Positions 8,722 to 17,892 of a stretch of 64,000 nt of DNA are shown here, piece by piece. The notes below the pieces were generated by a model. That model saw only the letters and a program-made list of their open reading frames with translations. It did no database searches and was not told where the DNA came from. A program made the position numbers and the translations under genes. Source of the DNA: RCC90-49c sp051016155 (GTDB lineage Bacteria; Bacteroidota; Bacteroidia; Cytophagales; Amoebophilaceae). The first letter of the stretch is position 1. Each line of letters starts with the position of its first letter. Location: positions 868,001-932,000 of the forward strand of contig CP136537.1 in NCBI GenBank assembly GCA_051016155.1, in the 5' to 3' direction.

Positions 8722-9640
8722 CCAAAAAACGCTCGGCATCTAGGGCAGCCATGCAGCCTGTGCCAGCAGCGGTGACGGCTTGTCTGTATTTAGCATCTTG
8801 TGCATCGCCTGCTGCAAAAACGCCTGGCACCTGGGTTTGGGTCGTGCCAGGAGTCGTTTGGATGTAGCCTTTGTCGTCTAGCGACAGGTAAGGAGCGAAG
8901 AGAGTGGTGTTAGGCTGGTGGCCAATCGCCACAAAAAAGCCTTGTATGGGAAGTACTTGTTGAGCCTGGGTCAGGTTGTTCACTACTCGCACGCCTTCTA
9001 CGGCTTCTTCTCCTAATATCTCCTCCACCTCTGTGTTCCACTTTATTTCGATATTGGACTTGCTCATAACCCGTTTTTGGAGGATATGGGAAGCGCGCAT
9101 TTGGTCTCTACGCACGAGCATGTAAACTTTGTTACAGATATTAGCCAGATAAATGGCTTCTTCTGCAGCACTATCTCCTCCGCCTACGATGGCCACGTCT
9201 TGTCCCCTAAAGAAAAAGCCATCGCAGATGGCACAGGCAGATACACCTCTACCATTGAGCCGTGTCTCTGACGGTAGGCCCAGCCATCGGGCAGAAGCCC
9301 CAGTGGCAATGATCACGGTCTGGGCCTGTACGACGTGCTGATTATCAATGGTCACTTGGTGGGGATAGACAGAGAAATCTACGGCAGTGACATTCGCTTC
9401 TTTGATCTCTGTGCCAAACCGCTCGGCTTGTTCCTGAAAGTCTTGCATCATCTGGGGTCCTTGTACTCCCTTAGGATAGCCAGGATAGTTCTCTACATCG
9501 GTGGTAATAGTGAGTTGCCCGCCAGGCTGGGCACCTTGATAAAGGACTGGCTGCAAGCCCGCCCTGGCCGCATAGATGGCAGCTGTATAGCCAGCAGGGC
9601 CTGAGCCAATGATGAGTACTTTGGCGGGTGATTGGTTCAT
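8705..9640 (-). CDS. trxB: Thioredoxin reductase
   Basis: A 311-residue cytoplasmic flavoprotein that passes electrons from NADPH to thioredoxin. Visible features: the FAD-binding GSGPAGYTAAIYAARAG near the N-terminus, the redox-active CAICDG at about residue 136, the NADPH-binding GGGDSAAEEA, and the C-terminal FAD motif GVFAAGDAQD. Length and motif order match the low-molecular-weight bacterial enzyme. It is a single gene, convergent with the methyltransferase and about 270 bases downstream of rpoD. Confidence 0.96.
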   Translation of the reverse strand: MNQSPAKVLIIGSGPAGYTAAIYAARAGLQPVLYQGAQPGGQLTITTDVENYPGYPKGVQGPQMMQDFQEQAERFGTEIKEANVTAVDFSVYPHQVTIDNQHVVQAQTVIIATGASARWLGLPSETRLNGRGVSACAICDGFFFRGQDVAIVGGGDSAAEEAIYLANICNKVYMLVRRDQMRASHILQKRVMSKSNIEIKWNTEVEEILGEEAVEGVRVVNNLTQAQQVLPIQGFFVAIGHQPNTTLFAPYLSLDDKGYIQTTPGTTQTQVPGVFAAGDAQDAKYRQAVTAAGTGCMAALDAERFLAMLED

Positions 9641-9820
9641 AGGCTTTTTAACTAAATGTAGTTAGCAGTTTTTCGTTAGCAATAATCCGTTATCACTGGC
9701 GTCATTGCACAATTCATTGCTGGCCTCCATCTGGCGCGAAACTAAGTTCCGTGACAATGACCCAATAGCATGTACTAGCACAAGTGTTTTCTAATTGGGC
9801 TAGAAAGTCCCGCACTTGTA

Positions 9821-9867
9821 GAAGTCCTGCTTTCGTGGCAAGGAAATGGGAGCACGAAAGCGACTTC
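9821..9867. repeat. Strong inverted repeat in the trxB-rpoD gap
   Basis: GAAGTCctGCTTTCGTG (9821-9837) pairs with CACGAAAGCGACTTC (9853-9867). This gives a 15-bp stem with a two-base bulge and a 15-base loop. It sits about 43 bases beyond the rpoD stop codon. There is no run of T on either side, so it is not a classical Rho-independent terminator. It could protect the rpoD mRNA 3' end or be a palindromic repeat remnant. The rest of 9641-9909 shows nothing convincing. Confidence 0.5.
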
Positions 9868-9909
9868 CGCGCTAGAGGGGAAACGCTATTTGAAGGCTCT
9901 AAGTTAACT

Positions 9910-10773
9910 CTATCCCAAATAGGGCTTCAAAGTTTCGCTGCGCGAAGATTGTCTCAACTTTTTGATGCCTTTTTCTTTGATCTGTCGCACACGCTCACGG
10001 GTCAGCTGGAAACGAGCGCCTATCTCTTCTAGGGTCATAGGGTGGTTGCCGTTCAGACCAAAGTAGAGCAGTACTACATCGGCTTCTCGCTCAGTTAGGG
10101 TAGCCAAGGAGCGCTTTATCTCTCTGCGCAAAGAATCATTCATGAGCTCGTCATCAGGCTTTTCTTCTGAGTTGTTTTCGAGCACGTCCAAGAGGCTATT
10201 TTCTTCGCCTTGCACAAAGGGAGCATCTACAGAGATGTGTCGCCCAGAGACTTTCATGGTGTCGCTCACCTCGCTGGCGGTGAGTTCTAAAACGTCTGCC
10301 AATTCTTCAGTGGTAGGCTCGCGTTCATATTTCTGCTCTAGCTGTGAAAAGGTTCTGGATATTTTGTTCAGGGAGCCCACTCGGTTCAAGGGCAATCGCA
10401 CAATTCTGGACTGCTCTGCCAGGGCCTGCAAAATAGACTGCCGGATCCACCATACTGCATAGGAAATAAACTTAAAGCCTCGTGTCTCATCAAACCGCTG
10501 TGCAGACTTGATCAGGCCTAGGTTGCCTTCGTTGATCAGATCGCTGAGGGATAGGCCTTGGTTTTGGTATTGTTTGGCCACAGAAACAACAAAGCGAAGG
10601 TTGGCCTTGGTGAGCTTTTCCAGGGCTGCTTTATCGCCTGCTCTGATGCGCTTGGCCAGGACCACTTCTTCGTCAGCAGTCAATAGATCTACTTTGCCAA
10701 TTTCTTGTAAGTATTTGTCCAAGGACTGGCTTTCGCGGTTGGTGATCTGCTTGCTTATTTTCAGCTGCCTCAT
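9910..10773 (-). CDS. rpoD: Primary sigma factor of RNA polymerase
   Basis: A 287-residue sigma-70 protein with region 1.2 (SLDKYLQEIGKVDLLTADEE), regions 2.1-2.4 (LINEGNLGLIKSAQRFDE, FKFISYAVWWIRQSILQAL), region 3 and region 4.2 (TLEEIGARFQLTRERVRQIK, the helix-turn-helix binding the -33 element). It lacks region 1.1 and the large non-conserved insert, which is the usual form of the housekeeping sigma in Bacteroidota. It recognises the TTTG/TAnnTTTG promoters identified elsewhere here (known for the phylum). It follows pnp in the same direction, 93 bases downstream, a conserved order in this phylum. Confidence 0.96.
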   Translation of the reverse strand: MRQLKISKQITNRESQSLDKYLQEIGKVDLLTADEEVVLAKRIRAGDKAALEKLTKANLRFVVSVAKQYQNQGLSLSDLINEGNLGLIKSAQRFDETRGFKFISYAVWWIRQSILQALAEQSRIVRLPLNRVGSLNKISRTFSQLEQKYEREPTTEELADVLELTASEVSDTMKVSGRHISVDAPFVQGEENSLLDVLENNSEEKPDDELMNDSLRREIKRSLATLTEREADVVLLYFGLNGNHPMTLEEIGARFQLTRERVRQIKEKGIKKLRQSSRSETLKPYLG

Positions 10774-10866
10774 AGACGTGGGTTATTTATTGAGCTGTTT
10801 GTTTATGTGTTCACTGGGCTATTTGTTTAAGGTAATAGCCTTTTGTGTCTTCCTGGTCTTTACAAT

Positions 10867-12999
10867 TTACTCAACGGTTATTTCAGTAGGTCGAGGTAAA
10901 AGCTCTTTGCGTGAGAGCCTAAACTTGCCTGTCTTAGGGTCAATTTCTGTGAGCTTCACTTGTATATCCTCGCCTTCTTCTAAAATGTCGGCGAGGTTGT
11001 CTACGCGCTCCCACTTGACTTCAGAGATATGTAGCAAGCCGTCTTTGCCTGGCATGAACTCTACAAAAGCGCCGAATTCTTTGATGGTCTTGATTTTTCC
11101 TTGGTAGACCTCGCCTATAGTGGGCTCAGCCACAATTTCTCTTACACTCTGCTCTGCTTTTTCAACGGCTTCTCGATCAGGCGCAAAGAACCTGACAATG
11201 CCCATGCCATTTTCTTCTTCAATCATGACAGTGGCACCGCTTGTTCTTTGTATTTCTTGGATCACTTTGCCGCCAGGGCCTATCACAGCGCCAATCATGT
11301 CTTTGGCAATCTTCATGGTGCTGATTCTAGGTACATGCGCCTTGTAGGCTTGGCGCGGCTGGGCCATCACTTGGTTCATCTCTGCCAGGATGTGCAGTCG
11401 TCCGGCTCTGGATTGCTTCAGGGCTTTTTGTAAGATTTCATAAGAGAGGCCTGCTACTTTGATGTCCATCTGGCAGGCTGTGATCCCTTTTTCTGTGCCT
11501 GCTACTTTGAAGTCCATGTCGCCTAGGTGGTCTTCATCACCTAGGATATCTGATAGGACTGCAAATTTACCTGTGGCCGGGTCTGTGATCAGTCCCATGG
11601 CAATGCCTGATACGGGCGCCGTGAGTCGCACACCTGCGTCCATCAGGGCTAAGGAGCCAGCACAAACGGTAGCCATGGAGGAAGAACCATTGGACTCGAG
11701 AATATCAGAGACTACACGGAGGGTGTAGGGATTTTCTTCTTCTGGAGGCAATACCTTTTTCAAGGCTCTAAGGGCCAAGTTGCCGTGGCCTATCTCTCTT
11801 CTGGCAGGACCTCTGTTGGGCTTTACTTCTCCTGTAGAGAAGCCTGGGAAGTTATAATGAAGCATGAATTTACTGTAGCCACTTATCATAGCTCGGTCTA
11901 TGATCTGCTCATCTAGCTTACTTCCTAAAGTAGCGGTCGTAAGTGCTTGGGTCTCTCCTCGGGTGAAAAGGGCAGAGCCATGGGCAGCAGGTAGGTAATC
12001 TACCTCTATCCAAATAGGTCGTACTTCATCTAGCTTCCTGCCGTCTAGGCGTATTTGCTCGTTGAGCATTACATCGCGCACGGCTTGCTTTTTCAGTGCT
12101 TGAAAGTGTTGCTCAAAGCATTCAAAGTCAAAGGTAGCATCTTCAGGTAAGCTTTGTAGATATGTCTGCTTGACGGCCTGAAAGGCTTCTTGGCGTGCTT
12201 GTTTGTTGCTGATGCCTTGTTGGGCCACTGAATAGAGCTTGTCGTAAAGTGCGTGGTGTAGCGTCTCTTTCCAGGTAGCATCTTCCGCCTCAGAAGCTGC
12301 CAAGGCCTGCTTGGGGGTGCCAACGGCAGTGGCGAGGGCTGCTTGCACTTGGCATTGTTCTTTGATGGCTTCGTGGGCAAATTGTATGGCTGCGACCATT
12401 TCTTCTTCTTGCACCTCGTTCATCTCTCCTTCTACCATCAAGATGTTTTGCGCTGTGGCACCTACTATAAGATCGATGTCTGCTTGCTCAAGGGCTTTGG
12501 ACGTAGGGTTAATGCATAGCTGGCCGTCTATTCTGGCTACGCGCACTTCAGAGATAGGACCTTCAAAAGGGATAGGCGAAACGGCCAAAGCGGCAGAGGC
12601 GGCGAGGGCGGCGAGGGCGTCAGGAAGCACCTCTTCATCTGCAGAGATAAGCGAAATGTTGATTTGTGTTTCGTTGTTGTATCCTTTAGGAAAAAGAGGA
12701 CGGATGGCTCTGTCTACGAGTCGCGCAATCAACACTTCGTGGTCACCTAGCCTACCTTCTCGCCTGAGGAAGCTACCAGGAATTTTTCCTGCTGCTGCAA
12801 ATTTTTCTTGGTAGTCTACGTAAAGAGGCAAGAAGTCTGCACCCTCGTTAGATTCTTTTTTGGCCACTACAGTGGCCAGGAGCATGGCATTGCCCATCGT
12901 CACGACGACGGCTCCGTCTGCCTGCTTGGCTAGTTTTCCTGTTTCAATAGTGATGGTTCTATTGTCAGCTAGTTGTATGGTCTTGGCTATAGTTTGCAT
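10867..12999 (-). CDS. pnp: Polyribonucleotide nucleotidyltransferase (PNPase)
   Basis: A 710-residue phosphorolytic 3'-5' exoribonuclease, trimeric, part of RNA decay. Two RNase PH-like domains are recognisable (GGKLAKQADGAVVV-like start; second core with LFTRGETQALTTATLG and GSSSMATVCAGSLALMDAGV). They are followed by a KH domain (IGAVIGPGGKVIQEIQRTSG) and a C-terminal S1 domain (YQGKIKTIKEFGAFVEFMPG). Full length, with no disrupted motif. It lies directly downstream of rpsO, as in most bacteria, so the two are probably co-transcribed. Confidence 0.97.
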   Translation of the reverse strand: MQTIAKTIQLADNRTITIETGKLAKQADGAVVVTMGNAMLLATVVAKKESNEGADFLPLYVDYQEKFAAAGKIPGSFLRREGRLGDHEVLIARLVDRAIRPLFPKGYNNETQINISLISADEEVLPDALAALAASAALAVSPIPFEGPISEVRVARIDGQLCINPTSKALEQADIDLIVGATAQNILMVEGEMNEVQEEEMVAAIQFAHEAIKEQCQVQAALATAVGTPKQALAASEAEDATWKETLHHALYDKLYSVAQQGISNKQARQEAFQAVKQTYLQSLPEDATFDFECFEQHFQALKKQAVRDVMLNEQIRLDGRKLDEVRPIWIEVDYLPAAHGSALFTRGETQALTTATLGSKLDEQIIDRAMISGYSKFMLHYNFPGFSTGEVKPNRGPARREIGHGNLALRALKKVLPPEEENPYTLRVVSDILESNGSSSMATVCAGSLALMDAGVRLTAPVSGIAMGLITDPATGKFAVLSDILGDEDHLGDMDFKVAGTEKGITACQMDIKVAGLSYEILQKALKQSRAGRLHILAEMNQVMAQPRQAYKAHVPRISTMKIAKDMIGAVIGPGGKVIQEIQRTSGATVMIEEENGMGIVRFFAPDREAVEKAEQSVREIVAEPTIGEVYQGKIKTIKEFGAFVEFMPGKDGLLHISEVKWERVDNLADILEEGEDIQVKLTEIDPKTGKFRLSRKELLPRPTEITVE

Positions 13000-13148
13000 G
13001 TCTTTTTGGTCTGTCAGATAGGTGGATCAGCAAGTGCCTTTACTGCCTCATGGTTCTTGTAGAACCAGCGCATAGGGTATGCTGGTAGCTCAAAAGGATT
13101 CCTACCTACAGACCGATGGGGCTATGGGTAGGAAGAGTTTGCCTGTGC

Positions 13149-13424
13149 TTACTTTCTCAGGCCTAGGTGAGCTATTAGGTTTCTGTATCGGCCTAGGTCT
13201 TCCTGCTTTAGATAAGATAATAGCCGCTTGCGCTTGCCGACAAGTTTGGTTAAACCTAATACACAGGCTTTGTCTTTTTTGTGTGTGCCCAAATGCTGGG
13301 TGAGATGTCTAATTCTATGGGTGAAGAGGGCGATTTGGGATTCTGCTGAGCCTGTATCTTGGATTGACTTTTGGGCGCCAAATTCTTTAAAAATGGTTTC
13401 TTTTTCTGCTTTGCTTGGTTTCAT
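13149..13424 (-). CDS. rpsO: 30S ribosomal protein S15
   Basis: A 91-residue protein binding the three-way junction of 16S rRNA helices 20-22. Characteristic segments are TGSAESQIALFTHRIRHLTQHL, HKKDKACVLGLTKLVGKRKR and LLSYLKQEDLGRYRNLIAHLGLRK; the normal GSPE is GSAE here. The length is normal. It is followed after about 150 bases by pnp. In that gap TCCTACC and GGTAGGA around 13110-13138 could pair, but the signal is weak. Confidence 0.97.
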   Translation of the reverse strand: MKPSKAEKETIFKEFGAQKSIQDTGSAESQIALFTHRIRHLTQHLGTHKKDKACVLGLTKLVGKRKRLLSYLKQEDLGRYRNLIAHLGLRK

Positions 13425-13560
13425 CGTGGTTGCTTGGTTCTATCTTTTTTAACGGCTCCAAAGCTAGAAAGAAAAACATATACCAACAACAAGCCTCTGC
13501 TTGCGTTGGGGAGGGATGAGAGTAGCACTCAAGTGACCTATTAGCTTTTTTAGAGAGGAG

Positions 13561-15120
13561 TCATCGGTTAGAAGGGAATTTAAGCATTTGGGTAAATTTT
13601 TGCACACTTTTTTTTACCTTATCTATAAATACGGCATACGCGTCGGCCTCTAAAAGGCGTGTATCCCTGTGTGCTTGTATTAAAAAGAATAACCCAAACG
13701 GAAGTAGTAACCCATTGGCCAGCCAGGCTCCTGAGAAGGTATCGATCAAGGCTGCACTGGCCCATTTCTCTCCTAACATTTCTGTGATGTAATACCATAC
13801 AATCAATCCTGTGGAAACAATGAGAGGGACCCCTAATCCTCCCTTCTTGATGATCGTACCTAGGGGGGCTCCTACCAGGAACACGAGGAGGCAGCTTACT
13901 GCCCATGCTAGCATCTTGTACCGCTCTAGCTCATGCCTCTTAATTTCTCTTTGGAGGCGCTTGGCTTCTGTCAGTTTTGAGGCTATTTTACTCTTGAAAG
14001 TTTTTGCTTGCTCTAAGGCTTTTGCATGGATTTTTTGTAGGTCAGTCACGCTGTGTGGAGGAGGTGGCTCAGCTGGTGGGCTGGCAGTAGCACCGAGTTT
14101 CTCCTGCAGGGTCTCACCACGATGATGCATCGCAGCTTGGGCTTTAAGGTGCAAAATATTAATGGCTTCCAGTGTATCGACCTTTTTAGCGGTAGTAACA
14201 TCCAGTTCAGTACTGGCAAGTTGTAGTAAATGCTGTTGCCCTTCTTTCTGCAAGTCCTGCCTAAGCTCGCTGAGCTCCTCTTTCATGGTGACCGTATCAG
14301 TAGCTAATTGGTGGATATTTTTTGCTTTGTGAAAGATGGTAAATATCTCCTTTTTCGTCCTGGATAATTTGAAGGAATCTAGGCTGAGCACCAATTTTTG
14401 GGTAGTAAAACTACTTCTATAAAATGGTGGCACTTGTTCATTATTATCGTGGGCATGGCTTTGAGCAAGGCCTTCTGTGTAGTTGTGTCCATTAAACAGC
14501 TCTATGACTAAGTAATTCTCGTCATAGATGGTGTAGAGCTTTCCAGTATCAGCCATGGTGAGTGACACGTTGCCATTGTCTTGGGTGTGGTCATAGATCA
14601 TAACACCTTGGAGCGTTTGGTCATCCAATCGTTTGTTGACTTTGATGCTGTACCCAGGTATGCCATCGTAGAAAATTCCTTCTTTGATTGATAGAGAAGG
14701 TTTTTTCTTGGTCATATCGTGTAATAAGCTGAACAGGTTCAAGCTAGCACGAGGCACTAGGTAGCTGTTAGAGAAGAACACCAGGATGCTCAGTAAGAGG
14801 ATCAGGCTGAACAAAGGCAATAGGATTCTAGAGAGGGAGATGCCAGCACTTTTAAGGGCGTTCAGCTCAAAATGCTCTCCTAGATTACCCATAGCCATGA
14901 TGGAAGACAGTAGGATGGCTAGGGGGAAGGCTTGTGGGGTGGCACAGACTCCAATGTAAAAGGCTAATTGCGCATACAAAGACAGGCCCAAACCTTTGCC
15001 AATCAGCTCGTCAAAGTGGATGAGAAAAAACTGTGTAAGAAGCACAAACAAGGCGACACCAAAAATAAGCACAAAAAGGCCTAGAAATGAGCTTAGAACT
15101 AGTTTGTCGATTTTTTTCAT
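13561..15120 (-). CDS. LptF/LptG-family LPS export permease
   Basis: A 519-residue inner membrane protein of the YjgP/YjgQ family, the permease half of the ABC transporter that lifts LPS out of the inner membrane. There are three hydrophobic segments near the N-terminus (LVLSSFLGLFVLIFGVALFV; PLAILLSSIMAMGNLGE; LLPLFSLILLLSILVFF), a periplasmic jellyroll, and three more at the C-terminus (LAWAVSCLLVFLVGAPLGTI onward). It is longer than the usual about 360 residues because of a charged, partly coiled-coil insert (about 265-410, with a Pro-rich patch PPAEPPPP). It works with LptD, whose gene is also in this window. LptF or LptG cannot be decided. Confidence 0.9.
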   Translation of the reverse strand: MKKIDKLVLSSFLGLFVLIFGVALFVLLTQFFLIHFDELIGKGLGLSLYAQLAFYIGVCATPQAFPLAILLSSIMAMGNLGEHFELNALKSAGISLSRILLPLFSLILLLSILVFFSNSYLVPRASLNLFSLLHDMTKKKPSLSIKEGIFYDGIPGYSIKVNKRLDDQTLQGVMIYDHTQDNGNVSLTMADTGKLYTIYDENYLVIELFNGHNYTEGLAQSHAHDNNEQVPPFYRSSFTTQKLVLSLDSFKLSRTKKEIFTIFHKAKNIHQLATDTVTMKEELSELRQDLQKEGQQHLLQLASTELDVTTAKKVDTLEAINILHLKAQAAMHHRGETLQEKLGATASPPAEPPPPHSVTDLQKIHAKALEQAKTFKSKIASKLTEAKRLQREIKRHELERYKMLAWAVSCLLVFLVGAPLGTIIKKGGLGVPLIVSTGLIVWYYITEMLGEKWASAALIDTFSGAWLANGLLLPFGLFFLIQAHRDTRLLEADAYAVFIDKVKKSVQKFTQMLKFPSNR

Positions 15121-15190
15121 GTTGCCGGGGCTTGTCAGTAGGCCGATTATTGCGGGTTTTTTCAGAACGAAAGTCTGGCAAAAATATACA

Positions 15191-15218
15191 TTGTAAATTG
15201 CAATTTGGTATAGATTTC
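15191..15218 (+). promoter_or_regulatory. Possible promoter of tRNA-Met
   Basis: TTG at 15191-15193 and TAGATTTC at 15211-15218 resemble the Bacteroidota -33 and -7 elements (TTTG, TAnnTTTG). The last base of the -7 element mismatches and the spacer is short (17). It lies about 20 bases before the tRNA. Confidence 0.3.
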
Positions 15219-15236
15219 GTATTATCGGGCATTTAT

Positions 15237-15310
15237 GGCGAGGTAGCTCAGGTGGTTAGAGCGTCGGATTCATAACCCGGAGGCCGAGGGTTCAATTCCC
15301 TCCCTCGCTA
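15237..15310 (+). tRNA. tRNA-Met (CAT)
   Basis: A 74-base cloverleaf. The acceptor stem GGCGAGG pairs with CCTCGCT (first pair G-U), the D arm is AGCTCAGGTGGTTAGAGC, the anticodon loop is TTCATAA with CAT, and the T arm contains GGTTCAATTCC. The anticodon stem has one A-C mismatch next to the loop and lacks the three G-C pairs of initiator tRNA, so this is elongator Met or the Ile2 species whose C34 is modified to lysidine. The CCA end is not encoded. Confidence 0.93.
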
Positions 15311-15377
15311 CTGTCGGCACTGAAAGTATAAATTTTTCTTCGTTGTTTTTATGATGATTCAGACTTAGTCCCACCTT

Positions 15378-16076
15378 ATGAGAGTTGATATCATCACGTG
15401 TTTGCCACAGCTTCTAGAAAGTCATTTAGCACACTTTACGGTTAGGAGAGCGATCGGCGAAGAGAAGTTAGCGCTTCATATTCATGATTTAAGGGATTAC
15501 ACGACAGATAAGCACCGCAAGGTAGATGATTATTTGTATGGTGGTGGGGCCGGCATGCTGCTGATGGTAGAACCTATTGCACGCTGCATCACCGAGCTTC
15601 AAGCTGAGAGGGGCTATCAAGAAATTATATATATGGCGCCAGATGGGGAGCCTCTGACTCAGGGAATTGCCAATGAGCTTTCTCTAAAAGAGCATCTTAT
15701 CATTCTATGTGGCCATTATAAGGGGATAGATGAGCGGGTGAGAGAACATTTCATCACGCGAGAGATTAGTATTGGCGACTATGTATTATCGGGGGGAGAG
15801 CTAGCGGCCACCGTTTTGCTAGACACTATCATTAGGCTGTTGCCAGGTGTGTTATCAGATGGAACTTCGGCACTGACTGATTCTTTTCAAGATGGTCTTG
15901 TAGCGCCTCCTGCTTACACGAGGCCAGCCAATTTTCAGGGGATGGAGGTGCCCTCTGTGTTGCTATCTGGCAATGACCAGGCGATTCAGCAATGGCGCCA
16001 CGAAAAGGCTTTGGTCAGGACCAAAGAGCGAAGACCAGCATTGTACTACAACCAGAAGACGGAGAGTAATGGATAA
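15378..16076 (+). CDS. trmD: tRNA (guanine-37-N1)-methyltransferase
   Basis: A 232-residue SPOUT methyltransferase that makes m1G37 next to the anticodon and so prevents frameshifting. Motifs: the N-terminal MRVDIITCLPQLLESHL, HKVDDYLYGGGAGMLL-like DDxPYGGGxGM segment (here KVDDYLYGGGAGMLLMVEP), the knot LIILCGHYKGIDERV with the SAM-binding loop, and EISIGDYVLSGGELAA. The usual partners rpsP, rimM and rplS are not adjacent (rpsP is at 58841). Here the gene follows a tRNA gene. Length is normal. Confidence 0.96.
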   Translation: MRVDIITCLPQLLESHLAHFTVRRAIGEEKLALHIHDLRDYTTDKHRKVDDYLYGGGAGMLLMVEPIARCITELQAERGYQEIIYMAPDGEPLTQGIANELSLKEHLIILCGHYKGIDERVREHFITREISIGDYVLSGGELAATVLLDTIIRLLPGVLSDGTSALTDSFQDGLVAPPAYTRPANFQGMEVPSVLLSGNDQAIQQWRHEKALVRTKERRPALYYNQKTESNG

Positions 16077-16185
16077 GCGTTATGTAGAAATAGGTAGCCA
16101 CCAACGGCCATACTGGGGTTGCTGAAGGAGTAAAAAAGATGTTCAACTTATGCATTTTAGCTGTCTGACTATAAATAAGCATTAT

Positions 16186-16303
16186 GAGACCATTGGGTTA
16201 TTAAGCGATCTACTGATGGGGTGATTTAGACAACCTTTCTAGTCCCAAAGACAGTCTATTTTAGAAGTGCAGAAGCATGTCTGGGGCCATTTTGCAACAG
16301 CCT
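16186..16303 (+). repeat. Dispersed MITE-like element, copy B
   Basis: 118 bases from GAGACCATTGGGTTATTAAG to TTTTGCAACAGCCT. It shares the start, the GGGGTGATTTAGA block and the end with copies C and D; the centre is diverged. It lies 38 bases before copy C in the same orientation. The two copies occupy much of the 584-base gap between trmD and the AraC-type gene; the rest of that gap shows no gene. Confidence 0.7.
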
Positions 16304-16341
16304 TATTATGAGTAAGTTGATGAGATAAGCGTACAGTAGGT

Positions 16342-16459
16342 GAGATCATTGTATTATTGAGCAATTTTGTAATTGCGTGATTTTAAAGGTGTTGCTAGGC
16401 TTGTAAGTACACTTCTAAAAAGTATTGCCAGAATATCAGGCGCATTTTGCAACAGTCTC
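16342..16459 (+). repeat. Dispersed MITE-like element, copy C
   Basis: 118 bases from GAGATCATTGTATTATTGAG to GCATTTTGCAACAGTCTC. The ends form an imperfect inverted repeat: the right end read in reverse is GAGACTGTTGCAAAATGC. The internal blocks GCGTGATTTTAAAG, TAGGCTTGTAAG and GCCAGAATATCAGG match copy D closely. It lies about 200 bases upstream of the AraC-type regulator and could influence its leader. Confidence 0.75.
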
Positions 16460-16660
16460 CAGGTGTAGTATTCTTTTTTGCGGCAATTTTCCGAGCTACA
16501 AAGGTTTTTGTCACATATGTACTATAAAAGTATATAAGAGCAGAAAAAAGAATTGAACTATTATTTGTAGTTAATGCTGGTTTTACACATTTTATCATAT
16601 AATCTCTTCTTGATGCTTTTATAAACTAGCCCTTTCTTTAAAAAGTTATAACAACACTAT

Positions 16661-17587
16661 ATGAAAGACTACAACAAGATTATTGAATCACTAGACATCA
16701 AGTTCATCAAGACCCGACATATCAAAGTTCTTCAATCTTTGACCATCGAGAATTTTTATGATGTAGAAAATATTTTGATCATTTTGAACAAAGGCCAGAT
16801 CCGCTATGTCCAGGGGGAACAGGAGCATACGGTAGGAGCAGGAGAGGTTTTTTTCATTCCTGGAGGAAAGCCTACTACGATCACCTATGGAGAGAGTGGC
16901 TCTATAAGCCTACACAATGACTATTTGCTCAGCAATCGCTGGAAGTACTTTCAGGCCATGCAGGAAGCTACCTTTGAGGCTGATTTTGAAAATTTTAGCT
17001 ATATCACCTTTGATGCCAAAGTCTTTGGTTCTGTCAACTTTTTCGCCTCTTTGGACATCCCTCCTTTCGTTATTAAAGATAATGAGCATCTCACCAATAT
17101 TCTTAAGCGCATTCTTTTGGAGAGCAGCTCTACACTAGTAGGGAGTAGTAGGATTATTAAGGTGAGCATAGAGCAACTAGTCATTGAGATGATCAGGCAC
17201 ATTCTATATAACAACCTTTTTGTAGAAAAATTAGCTACTAACAGTAACTACTTTAAGGACGAACGACTGATCAAAATTTTTGATTACATCAGGAAGAATC
17301 TGGGGGGAGACTTGTCCAATGGAGCGCTGGCTAAAGTCGCCCAAGTGTCTGAAGATTATGTAGGGCAATACTTCAAGATGCTCACTGGCATCAATCCACA
17401 GGATTACATTGAGTATCAGCGCATGGAGTATGCTGTGAAGCTTCTTAGGACAACCAAGAAAAGCATCCACGACATTGGCAAAGAAATAGGATTCAAAGAC
17501 ACCGCTTATTTCTGTAGGAGATTCAAGATGATGTTTGGCCTTCCTGCTAGTAAAATGCGCAAGAGAGAGACGCTTATGAGCGTTTAG
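16661..17587 (+). CDS. AraC-family transcriptional regulator
   Basis: A 308-residue protein. The N-terminal half has a cupin-like sensor fold (about residues 30-90, LIILNKGQIRYVQGEQEHTV and GEVFFIPGGKPTTITYGES). The C-terminal about 100 residues form two helix-turn-helix units (NGALAKVAQVSEDYVGQYFK; SIHDIGKEIGFKDTAYFCRR) followed by the typical PASKMRKRE tail. It therefore binds DNA, probably in response to a small ligand that cannot be named. It stands alone, with no co-oriented target gene nearby. Such regulators are scarce in reduced symbiont genomes, which makes its retention notable. Upstream lie two MITE-like elements. Confidence 0.88.
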   Translation: MKDYNKIIESLDIKFIKTRHIKVLQSLTIENFYDVENILIILNKGQIRYVQGEQEHTVGAGEVFFIPGGKPTTITYGESGSISLHNDYLLSNRWKYFQAMQEATFEADFENFSYITFDAKVFGSVNFFASLDIPPFVIKDNEHLTNILKRILLESSSTLVGSSRIIKVSIEQLVIEMIRHILYNNLFVEKLATNSNYFKDERLIKIFDYIRKNLGGDLSNGALAKVAQVSEDYVGQYFKMLTGINPQDYIEYQRMEYAVKLLRTTKKSIHDIGKEIGFKDTAYFCRRFKMMFGLPASKMRKRETLMSV

Positions 17588-17892
17588 GGGTCATTTATGG
17601 GTGAGTGGGGATTCGACTGCTCCTTCAATGGTCCTCTTGGAGTGGCACTATCTGCAAACATTTGCGCCATGAGGTGGTTGGATGGTCCAATGCTATACGA
17701 TTAGGCTTGGTAGGATATGAAGCGTTTTGCGTTGGATCGCTCACCTTTGAGCTAATTGACACCTTTGCAAACCCACTGTTGGGATACAAAAAGCGTAACT
17801 AACTGGGCTGAGGGTATTCCTAAACCGAAGGGCTAGGACATTCTATTCTAGGTAGTGTTAACGTGTGACCTTCTTCCTGTCCTATTCCTTCC
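17588..17892. other. Gap between AraC-type gene and rpoC, no gene seen
   Basis: About 305 bases between two convergent genes. An open frame of 65 codons (17605-17802) has no recognisable motif, no convincing start region and resembles chance coding. I see no T-tailed hairpin that would serve as the rpoC terminator. Confidence 0.5.

Noticed and set aside
13110..13140. Weak hairpin TCCTACC/GGTAGGA between rpsO and pnp
   Set aside because: Only 7 pairs and no T run; not called a terminator.
17605..17802. 65-codon open frame between the AraC-type gene and rpoC
   Set aside because: No recognisable domain, no good start context and no promoter; probably chance.
17855..17869. TGTTAACGTGTGA shared with the IS1-like transposase gene at 5547
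   Set aside because: Thirteen matching bases without extension on either side; too short to call an IS remnant.
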